This document shows positions 7,901 to 15,110 of a stretch of 15,110 nucleotides of DNA, in pieces. A program made the translations under genes and the position numbers. Source of the DNA: Isotricha intestinalis (lineage: Eukaryota > Ciliophora > Litostomatea > Vestibuliferida > Isotrichidae); assembly GCA_023807065.1 (NCBI GenBank), contig JAJJLU010004305.1, positions 1-15,110 on the forward strand, written 5' to 3'. The notes under the pieces are model-generated. The model worked only from the letters and a program-made list of their open reading frames with translations, had not been told where the DNA came from and did not search any database. Position 1 is the first letter of the stretch, and every line of letters starts with the position of its first letter.

Positions 7901-10479
7901 GTCGGAGACTCTGGATTTGGAGTTGGCGTTGGAGTTGGATTATTATTTCCATTATTTTGATTTTGATCTAAACTAAATCCACTATCAATTATATTACCAT
8001 TTGGAGTATATGAATCATCTTGTAAATCATAAAATTTAAGATCTTTATTTAAAATACTTTGAGTTTTTTTAATGTCTCCATTTTTTTTTGAATTTTGATT
8101 CGTTGAAGAAGATTGTAGTTTTTTCTTTTTTTTTATACTCATATTTTTATATAATCCTATAAATTGTTGACAAATGGAATAAAAGGGAATATTAAATTTT
8201 GAAAATAATTGTTTATTATCTATATTGAATTTATACATTAAACGAGATGATAAACCTTGAATATAAAAATTATTATCTATTAATATTAAATCTTCAGTCT
8301 TATCTTTTGTTATCATTACAACAAATGAAACTATATTATTTAACACTGGAAACATATTTAACATTATCTTTACAAGAAATACATTATTATCTTTATCTTT
8401 ACCAAAACTTTTTATTCTTTTAGTTCCTAATATCCTTTTTTCTCCTAAATCAAAATAATCTGTTATAAAAGTGGAATGTACTTTTGCTAAATTTTTTGGC
8501 ATTAAAATATTAATGAATTTTCCTTTTAATTCTTCTTGACTATAACCAAATAAACTTGAGATAATTTTATTTGAATTTATTATCATTCCTTCTTTACCTT
8601 TATCTCCACTGCCAATTACTATTCCTGTTTCTTTTCCAAATAAAATATTATAATAATTAACTTTTATTAAATCAACTGTTTGTCTATCATATTTTCTTTT
8701 TAAAACTTCTAAATTTCTTTTAACTAAATAATCATTATTTATTATATCTATATAAGATAAATATAATTCAAAAATTTCATTTCCTCTATTATAAATACTA
8801 AATAACTCATTAAATATTTTTGTTATTTTTAATTTAGTTTCTCTTATTTTTTCAGTTAATAAAAAAAATTCATTGTAATTTATTGAATTTACATTATTTT
8901 TTAAGTTACTCCAAAAAGTTAATGAATAATTAACATCATTTGTAATTTCTTGAATAAAGACTTTTGATAATGAATCATATTTAAAATATAAAGTTGGATT
9001 TAATTCTCCTAAATTAAAAACCGGTTTATTTTTGGCTTTTAAATTTTGAGAAAGATGACTTCTTATCATAAATCTTAATCTCATAAAAGAAAAAAATTCC
9101 ATTTGTGTTAAATTCATTTTTTTAACTTGTTCATAAGTAAAAATACTTAAACAAACATTTCCTATAATTTTTAAATAATATAAAGATAAGTTCATAAGCA
9201 TATCAGGAAAAAATTCATTTTGTTCAAGCCAATATTTTAATAATGAAACAACAAAAGAATTTAAAAAAATTTTATCTCTAACTGAAGGCTCTTTATCAAT
9301 TGACCATTCTCCTGTTTTAGGAAGATAAAGTTTTGTTTTTAACTTTGACATACATGTTGGATTTGGACATTCAATTTTATGAATTTCTAAGACTCCTATT
9401 AATAGAGTTTTTCTTTCATCATCTTCGTCAAAAGTGTTTATTTGTCTAATTATTTCTTTAATAAAATACAAAGCATGATATTTATTTTTTATTTTATTAA
9501 AAGGAGTTTTATATATCAAAATATAATCAATATTACTTGATGAGCCATAAATATAAATAGAAACTAAAACACATGAAACAACATATATTAAACCTATATT
9601 ATTTATTGGGAAAATATAAAAAATTAAAAAAAGAAAAGATACCCAAACATATAAAGCATGATAAACTCCAACAATTAAAAAAATAGATTTTTCAAAATAT
9701 AAATGTAAATAAAAGTAATATTTATAAAAAAAAATAGAAGTCACAAAATTATAAACCAAGAAAAAATATTTTGAAAATCCTTGTTGGTTTAAAAATAAAG
9801 AGTATAAAAAACAATGAAATATCATAAAAATATCATAATGACTATCAACTTTAGCATAAAATGATCTTGACAAATAAAAAGAATCAATATTAAAAGTTTG
9901 ACAAGAAATATTTATTAAAATAACATAAATAAAAGAAATTAATAAAGAAATAGAAAAAAAAGGATCTGCTGTAAAAGAACATTTATCTTCTAAAATTACA
10001 AGATTTTTATTTCCTTTAATACAAAAATGTGCCATTCCCAAATCTAACATCATATTATATAAAACATACATATACAATTTTATAAAAGGATTACATAATT
10101 TAGCTTTAATATCATAAAAAGATTGTTTTGTGACAAAAAAAACAACAATTGAAAAATAAATTCCACAAACTAAGATAAATGTTATTAAAAAATAACATGC
10201 CATTTTATAACTTTTTAAATCATTTGTAAATAAATTTTTAAGTCTTAATCCTTTTTCTAAATTTGACAAAAATTTATCTATTGGATTTGATTTATCTAAT
10301 ATTCCTAATTGAGGAGAAAAATAACCAGAAATAATTTGAAAATAATAACAAGTTAAAAAAGCTAAAGCTTCTATTTTGGAATTTCCTTGATTAGAAACTA
10401 AAATATGAGACATAATCATATATTTTTTAAAAAATGTAATTTCATCTTTTTCATAAAGTAAAAATTCATTATCTACCAT
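4915..10479 (-). CDS. Giant multi-pass membrane protein with cytosolic PAS domain (TmcB-like), 1854 aa
   Basis: This is a single-exon gene. The N-terminal 320 residues carry about eight hydrophobic segments (clearest at 93-116, 174-194, 213-232, 263-290 and 292-311). A cytosolic part follows with H367, C371 and C376, a possible metal site. A PAS domain spans about 612-725 (IVIGSGDKG..., FGYSQEELKGK at 644-654, ILMP at 658-661, H668), and a second PAS-like start lies near 730-770 (LILIDNNFYIQGLSSRLMYK). Residues 775-1010 are low-complexity: a Lys run, a Pro-Thr repeat, acidic stretches and Asn-rich sequence. A conserved-looking block spans about 1025-1095. The C-terminal part has four more membrane segments (1232-1254, 1457-1476, 1586-1608, 1791-1815) enclosing two Asn-glycosylatable extracellular loops of roughly 200 and 180 residues. 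This layout is that of the TmcB/PAS membrane proteins known from Dictyostelium and expanded in ciliates, whose biochemical role is largely unknown. A sensory role through the PAS pocket is inferred. No kinase or cyclase domain is present. Confidence 0.87.
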   Translation of the reverse strand: MVDNEFLLYEKDEITFFKKYMIMSHILVSNQGNSKIEALAFLTCYYFQIISGYFSPQLGILDKSNPIDKFLSNLEKGLRLKNLFTNDLKSYKMACYFLITFILVCGIYFSIVVFFVTKQSFYDIKAKLCNPFIKLYMYVLYNMMLDLGMAHFCIKGNKNLVILEDKCSFTADPFFSISLLISFIYVILINISCQTFNIDSFYLSRSFYAKVDSHYDIFMIFHCFLYSLFLNQQGFSKYFFLVYNFVTSIFFYKYYFYLHLYFEKSIFLIVGVYHALYVWVSFLFLIFYIFPINNIGLIYVVSCVLVSIYIYGSSSNIDYILIYKTPFNKIKNKYHALYFIKEIIRQINTFDEDDERKTLLIGVLEIHKIECPNPTCMSKLKTKLYLPKTGEWSIDKEPSVRDKIFLNSFVVSLLKYWLEQNEFFPDMLMNLSLYYLKIIGNVCLSIFTYEQVKKMNLTQMEFFSFMRLRFMIRSHLSQNLKAKNKPVFNLGELNPTLYFKYDSLSKVFIQEITNDVNYSLTFWSNLKNNVNSINYNEFFLLTEKIRETKLKITKIFNELFSIYNRGNEIFELYLSYIDIINNDYLVKRNLEVLKRKYDRQTVDLIKVNYYNILFGKETGIVIGSGDKGKEGMIINSNKIISSLFGYSQEELKGKFINILMPKNLAKVHSTFITDYFDLGEKRILGTKRIKSFGKDKDNNVFLVKIMLNMFPVLNNIVSFVVMITKDKTEDLILIDNNFYIQGLSSRLMYKFNIDNKQLFSKFNIPFYSICQQFIGLYKNMSIKKKKKLQSSSTNQNSKKNGDIKKTQSILNKDLKFYDLQDDSYTPNGNIIDSGFSLDQNQNNGNNNPTPTPTPNPESPTSKGYKTSFFYWQNFHGKSIDKTLIIDDISNLPPPHQLLDTNENIELECEIRIPDFILNYRNYLKNNENDKEESDLGLDNILEEGNDSLDSNFEEEEKIAINKSLKRKVSYLNQDNNVNGNSKNNLSNFSNFNNKFSTNINNNKNKESEFKKKNIINYTKNEKIKNEEEIQFINKLNSYIILFLKGEYKELKEYIDRSYNAKEKTSENKFILVFEKLHYGKKEISYCIKVQENKESDEFNDDDYEEEELLNHLNSNDEKNEKIIFDKKQKTASLYKVYSIFPEDRIGLIALYKEFLKLSNEDSFFKGMLIKCKEEILRNSVVHGNTKQETLMEDENSSQTSGSSYSEDLSKKNRIEEIRNNALKNVSNFYMLKYYSIILIIIIAISIILLVIIINYFDSLCKNLSEVTNINNKLYQTTNWITFLLSSLISFDTIFAIKSNSTKYNFSYNYYLDNLTEYVYTLQNLSIVWAENIASNFSLVEKAIATFTKESRELLWEQEEILNYYQPFKSTEPYPFSLFQIVSNAKSLLKQDNYISLLLNDENDMDNASLNNIKYQITMCVNNVFRKFLPNNLEKIKELPKILQEFNNNSMDNIKNAILAYGTSIGFFVILYTFTLYKTNKNIDEGFEKVSKIKIEKIEETIKKIENFNVILKKFIDINFTENSHYFDTKTIFEKDEENSHSSNSGAQLKTSNNDPNLRLYNEEQNQKNNLLVSDLTKKQSLQLFTWSYLQPVFLTIICIQFIVSNLLITKSIITSTNEIIDIQTFLYELVLSASTSLIDLKYTLTYYNTEKEIKKITQNSNYSLQVVVTKIAKFDEILNLYNNMQINICDAAFKKVNESTKYNLCLNDSVVQTVNNTNSIFNSIESKVEDLLQLMEFYIILDENYDTKELYSSQEIKDCEYLYYNYLVSFIDNIASATLHNQKKKLDSKKSTAIIIYILVIIQVVIYSAYIWMIFLKKIVYLLSVARSILRIIPISVIYSTPEVVNWIESTFNS
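7462..7563 (-). repeat. Asn-rich low-complexity tract inside the PAS protein
   Basis: Residues about 973-1006 of the PAS protein are mainly Asn with Ser, Phe and Lys, written with AAT codons. This is ordinary low-complexity sequence for an A+T-rich protist and lies in a presumed flexible cytosolic linker. Confidence 0.7.
7912..7938 (-). repeat. Pro-Thr dipeptide microsatellite inside the PAS protein
   Basis: Residues 848-856 read PTPTPTPNP, from alternating CCA and ACT/ACG codons. It is a small G+C-richer island in the disordered linker after the PAS region and may vary in length between alleles. Confidence 0.75.
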
Positions 10480-10537
10480 TTTTTATTGTTAACTTTATAG
10501 AAATAAATTTAATAATTTTTTATAATTTGAAAATAGA
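10480..10537. promoter_or_regulatory. 58-bp spacer between head-to-head genes
   Basis: The PAS-protein gene starts at 10479 on the minus strand and the channel gene, with its spliced start, at 10538 on the plus strand. Both promoters or 5' leaders must fit in or overlap this stretch of A/T runs. No specific motif stands out. An in-frame TAA at 10523-10525 supports 10538 as the first possible Met of the channel. Confidence 0.5.
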
Positions 10538-13500
10538 ATGAATTCTTCAAGAAGAAATAGAATAAGAATGAGTGTAAAATAAATCTTTATAATTGTTAAT
10601 TAGGTTATAAGTGGAAAAATAAGTAATATGTTTTTTGAATCACAACAAGGAGATAATATTGAAACTTTAATAGAGAAATATTATTCAAAAGATTCATTAT
10701 ACATATTTAAAAAAGATAATAAATTTAGATTAAAATTAATTAATATAATAGAAAATCAAATTTTTAAAAATTCATTGTATATTTTAATTATTATCTCATC
10801 ATTATTATCATTTGGAATTACATTTAAAGAAAGAAAATGTGATTATTATAAAATGAATAATTTAAATTTTAAAGATTGTTTAACAAAATATAAAAACTCA
10901 ATAGATAGAGATAATATAATATCAAAAATTTTTTATATCTTTAACATAATATTTACTATAGAAATGCTATTGAAAATTTTAGCAAAAGGTTTCTTATTCC
11001 ATAAATATGCTTACTTAAGAAATGGATGGAATATAATTGATTTTATTATCTGTATATATCAATGGTTAAAGATTAAACACAAAGACTGGGGAAATTTATT
11101 TGTATTTCGTTGTATTAAAATTTTATCAGTTATAAAAGACATTTCTATATTTAGTGGACTTAGAAAATTAATAAATTCAATAATAATTTCTTTACCTACT
11201 TTAGGCAGAGTTATTTTATTTTTAGCTTTTATGGTTTTATTATTTGGAATTTTAGGTATTCAATTATTTAACGGAGTTTCATATAATAGATGTAGAGAAT
11301 ATCCTATTAAAATAAATGATAATTATAATAATACTGGAATTCCTTATTATCAAAGCATTCCTGTAAGTGAAAGAATTTGTTCTCCTGAAAATTATTCTGG
11401 GACTTTTCAATGTCCTGAGAACTCATATTGCGTTAATTTTTATAATATGATAGAATTTTTTAACTTAGGCAATTTAACTATGAAATCTTTTCAAAAAGAT
11501 GATGAAAGTTTAAAAACAAATATTTGGTTATATTTTGGTTTATTAAATTTTGATAATATCTTAGATAGTTTAATTAATGCTTTTTCAATGATGACTCTTC
11601 AAAATTGGAGTAGAGACTTAACAAAATTATTAGATGGATGTTCTAAGTCTTCTACTGTTTTATATTTTATTGCCATTGTTATTATTGGAGGTTTTTTTAT
11701 TATTAAATTAATATTATCTGCTCAAAATGATGCAATGAAAAAAGTAATTAATGAAGAAATTGATTTAAAATTAATATTGAATGAACAGAAAAAAAAAACT
11801 GATATTTTGTTCTTTAATAAAGAAGATAAATTTGATCTTTTTAATAAAGGGAAAAAAGAGAGTTATAGAGAATTTTCTTCTTTTGCAAGTAGTAATCTTG
11901 GTTTAATTTCTCCAAGGAAACATAAAATTAATTTCATTGATGATATAAAATCAAAATCAAAAAAAAATGAATCTAAATTTATAAATTTAATGCCTTGTTC
12001 TTCTAATTTAAAAAGTAATCATGAAGAGATTATTGATAATGGTAATAGTTCAAATCATTTAAAATCTTATATAAGTATTATTAATAATAACAATAATAAT
12101 TTAGCAGTTGCTACTCATTATAAAAACATTAAAAAAATAATGGGTAAAAAATCTAATTTGACAAATAATAATGATAATCATAGTAATTTTAATTATAATA
12201 ATAAAACAAATAATTTTATAGATATTTTAAAGAAAAGTGAAAATCAATCAATGATGAAAAGTCTTAATGAATCAATTGAAAATATGTCTTCTCAGAAATT
12301 ATTAAATAAAGTTAAAAATAAATTAGTAAGTAAAATTAAATATATGGTTTTAGATGAATATAGTGATACACCACAATATATAATTTTCAATTCTTTGATT
12401 TATTTTATTATTACTTTAAATATTGTTTTTATGTGTTTAGTAAAACATCCAATGAGTAATGAATTAAAGAATACAATAAATATTATTAATTTAATATGTA
12501 CTGCAATTTTTATCTTAGAAATAATTTTTAAATTAATTGTTTTAGGATTTAAAAATTGGTTTAAAAATAAAATAAATGTCGTTGATTTAATAATTGCAAT
12601 TTTAGGTTTATTTGAAATTATATATGTTAAAATAAGTAAAGATAAAACAGATGATACAAATGCATCTTTAAGTTCTTTAAGAGCAATTAGATATATAAAA
12701 TTATTAAAATATACTAGAAAAGGTGGTTTTTATAAAAAATTTATTCAATTTTTTATAATATCTTTAAGAGATTTATTTTTTTATTGCATCCTTTTAATTT
12801 TTTTTATTTTAATTTTCGCAATTGCAGGAATTGAATTATTTGCAAATTCAATTTATATTTATGATAAAAAAGATGAGTATAATTATATTTATCCTAATGT
12901 TATGGCACCAAGAGAAAATTTTAATAATATTCAAAATTCTTTAGTTACTGTTTTTATTATTTTTGTTGGTGATAATTGGCCTGAAACTTTATATGAATAT
13001 TCTAAAATTTATAACACAAGTTCTAAAATTTATTTTCTAGGAACTATCATCTTTGGTAATATAATGTTATTAAATTTATTTTTGTCAATTTTAATGAGAA
13101 ATTATCAAAAAAATAATGATGAAATTATTTTATTTGATAAAGAAAATAAAAAAGATGAATTGCAAAATTTAGATTCTTCAATGAATCAATTAGAAAATGA
13201 AATAAAAGGCTTTTGGTCAAAAGTTTATAATATGATAAAGAAGTTTTTAGATTGTTGTATTAAAGAAGAAGAAATTATAGTAAAGAAATCAACAAGTAAA
13301 AGGAAAGGAATAATAGGAATAGGAGTTAATTTTGGAGAAAATTTTACAAAAAAAGTAGAAAATATGAAAGATATAATTAAAATAGAAAGAAAAAGTTTAA
13401 TGTTATTTTCACCTACAAATAAAATAAGATTATTTTGTTCAAAGATAATTCAAGGAAATAAATGGTTTAAGTTTTTTATTTTAGGAAATATAGTAATAAG

Positions 13501-15110
13501 TTTAATTATAATGGCATTAGATTCTCCTAATGAACAAAATATGAATACAAAAATATTAATATTATCAATTGACGCAGTAACAACATTTATTTTTTTATTA
13601 GAAGCAATATTTAAATCAATATCATTTGGTTTTTTATTCAATGGAGAAACATCTTATTTAAGACATGAATATAACTTTATAGATTTTTCTTCTTTAGTCT
13701 TATCAATCATTTACTTAGTCTTTGCAAGTAAATCAACATTAAATAAAAATTCCTTAGAAGAAAACGGAAAAAGATTTGAAATATTAAGAGTAATTAAATT
13801 ACTTCGTTTAGTTCGTATATCAAAATTAATAGAATTAAGTAAAGACTTCAAGCAACATTAAGAGCATTATATGAAAGTTTAATTCAAGTTTTAAAATTAA
13901 TTCTAATAGAATCTTTAATAATTTTAATCTTTGATATTATAGGAGTAAATTATTTCAGAGGAAGATTTTCAAGATGTGAATTTAGAAATATTCCTAATGA
14001 ATATATGAAAAAAGTAATAACTAAATATGATTGTATGGATTATGGAGGTGATTGGATTACTCCTTATCCAAATTTAGATAATGTTAAAAGTGGATTTATT
14101 TTATTTTTTGAAATGATGACAACTGAAGGATGGGTTAAATACATGTATATTGCTATGGACGCTAGTAAAATTGATTATCAACCTGTAAGAGATAAAAGTT
14201 TTAGATGGGCTCTTTTTTTTGTTTTATATATGGTTTTTTCTTTCTTTTTTGTTTATAATATTGCTATTGTAATCCTAAGTGATAATTATAATAAAGAAAA
14301 AGAAAAAATTGAAAATAATCATTTTAAAATTCCTATTCAAAATGAGTTTTATAAAATTTTTCAAAAATTATATAAAGTTGATATTCCAAAAAAAAGGTTA
14401 AGAGGTGATAAAATTACTAAAATTTTAATAAATATTTTAGATAGTATTTATTTTGAAGTTGTTATTATTGTATGTATAATTGCTAATTTATTTATTTTAA
14501 TGATGAATTATCCAGGACAAAGTAAAACATCAAAAAATTTTTTTTCAAGTTTAAATAATATAATTAGTTATATATTTATTTTAGAAGCAGTTTTAAAAAT
14601 ATATGTTTATAGATTTAGTTACTTTAAAAATGGATGGAATATAATAGATTTTATTGTAGTATGTGAATTCATTATTACCTTATCTTTACAAAAGTATATT
14701 TCTTTTTTAAGAGATGAATTAGAAACTGCAATATTTAAAATATTAAGAGTAGGTCGTGTTTTAAAGCTATTAAGAAGTATAAAAAGTTTACGTAAAATAT
14801 TAAATTTATTCTTTAATTCAATCCCAGGTGTTTTTAATGTCTTAATATTATATTTAATTACAGTGTTTATTTATGCAATAATAGGAATGAATGTATTCTA
14901 TGATTTAAAACATCAAGAAATAATAAGTGAAAGATGGAACTTTAGAAATTTTATTAATTCAGTTTTAATTTTAATAAGAGCTACTTCAGGTGGAAAATGG
15001 AATATAATAATGCATGAAACAACATATGAAAGAGATGGATTTTTTGATTGTAAATATAAAAAAGAAATGACAATAAATGAATTATATAATAAAAATATTG
15101 AATGTGGTTC
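10538..15110 (+). CDS. Four-domain voltage-gated cation channel alpha subunit (CaV/NaV superfamily), 3' end outside the window
   Basis: Exon 1 (10538-10573) encodes MNSSRRNRIRMS. After a 30-nt intron the frame resumes at 10604 and runs through the Met at 10628, from which residues are numbered here. Domain I: S1 near 48-66, weak S4 (R161, K164, K170), pore MTLQNW (322-327), S6 343-364. A 215-residue Asn-rich linker follows. Domain II: S4 R685/R688/K691/K694/R697, pore VGDNW (780-784), S6 801-824. Domain III: S1 from 945, S4 R1054/K1057/R1060/R1063/K1066; the frame then breaks at about 13849 and continues in another frame with S5, pore TTEGW (14119-14133) and S6. Domain IV: S4 with Arg/Lys every third residue (about 14731-14790), pore TSGGKW (14983-15000), truncated at the window end. 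The extracellular Cys-rich loop of domain I (C222, C251, C262, C268) fits the family. It should conduct cations across the plasma or ciliary membrane on depolarisation. By alignment to the conserved pore Trp, the filter is Gln/Asp/Glu/Gly, so ion selectivity cannot be assigned. About 1514 residues lie in the window. Confidence 0.88.
10574..10603 (+). other. Spliceosomal intron, 30 nt
   Basis: The segment begins GTAAAA and ends TTAATTAG. It sits at phase 0 after 12 codons and has in-frame stops TAA (10580-10582) and TAG (10601-10603). Removing it joins exon 1 to the frame VISGKISN leading into the Met at 10628. The length and ends match the intron at 805-836. Confidence 0.72.
13839..13861 (+). 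other. Reading-frame break inside the channel gene
   Basis: The frame coming from 10628 ends at TAA 13859-13861 after ...SKDFKQH. The continuing frame, with QATLRALYESL and domains III-IV, is blocked upstream by TAA at 13840-13842. The switch must therefore fall between 13843 and 13858, or be bridged by splicing. A single missing base near 13847-13849 (for example one T, giving GAC TTT CAA) restores SKDF-QATLR. An intron of 14 nt (GTAAAG...TTCAAG, 13839-13852) would also restore frame but fits the protein less well. Confidence 0.85.

Noticed and set aside
10543..10556. Inverted arms TTCTTC-AA-GAAGAA resembling a heat-shock element in the divergent spacer
   Set aside because: It lies inside exon 1 of the channel, where it encodes Ser-Ser-Arg-Arg, so codon content explains it.
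10538..10582. Upstream ORF of 14 codons before the Met at 10628
   Set aside because: Its 3' end overlaps a well-formed 30-nt intron whose removal joins the first 12 codons in frame to the channel. A first exon is a simpler reading than a regulatory uORF.
13450..13641. 63-aa minus-strand ORF
   Set aside because: It is antisense to domain III S1-S2 of the channel and has no independent support.
13839..13852. 14-nt GT-AG intron resolving the channel frame break
   Set aside because: It restores frame but removes residues needed for the conserved S4-S5 spacing and is half the length of the two supported introns. The 26-nt (13839-13864) and 38-nt (13815-13852) alternatives shorten S4 or the linker even more.
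1..15110. tRNA or rRNA genes, CRISPR arrays, telomeric repeats, transposon ends
   Set aside because: None was seen on either strand. The repeats present are short coding low-complexity tracts and A/T runs.

Overview
The window looks like nuclear DNA from a protist with a very A+T-rich, compact genome, most likely an alveolate and possibly a ciliate. The evidence is long, nearly intronless reading frames rich in Lys, Asn, Ile and Leu, spacers as short as 58-60 bp, and two tiny introns (30 and 32 nt). The gene families also fit: a four-domain voltage-gated cation channel, a giant PAS-domain multi-pass membrane protein (TmcB-like), and a kinase with the EF-hand/PH/kinase order of apicomplexan CDPK7. 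Gln is written CAA/CAG and genes end in TAA, so the standard code applies and the Tetrahymena/Paramecium code does not. A ciliate that kept the standard code (a heterotrich or a litostome, for example) would fit, but the taxon is inferred.

Layout. 1-437: minus-strand hypothetical coding sequence, fragmentary or broken, running off the left edge. 748-1961 (+): a two-exon gene for a disordered Asn/Lys/Tyr-rich protein of about 393 aa. A simple ORF search misses it because exon 2 has no in-frame ATG. 2022-4118 (+): EF-hand/PH/kinase protein, 698 aa. 4119-4914: 796-bp spacer between convergent genes with nothing recognisable. 4915-10479 (-): 1854-aa TmcB-like PAS membrane protein. 10480-10537: 58-bp spacer shared by two divergent genes. 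10538 to beyond 15110 (+): four-domain channel with a 12-codon first exon, a 30-nt intron, one reading-frame break near 13849, and the 3' end outside the window.

Working together. Three of the recognisable products suit membrane and calcium signalling: an ion channel, a large membrane protein with a cytosolic PAS sensor, and a kinase likely to bind calcium and phosphoinositide. The channel and PAS genes are head-to-head and could be co-expressed, but nothing in the sequence proves that they act together. The most notable points are the channel's selectivity positions (Gln/Asp/Glu/Gly by alignment, instead of the EEEE of CaV or DEKA of NaV), its frame break inside the domain III S4-S5 linker, and the two genes whose true 5' ends appear only when miniature introns are recognised.
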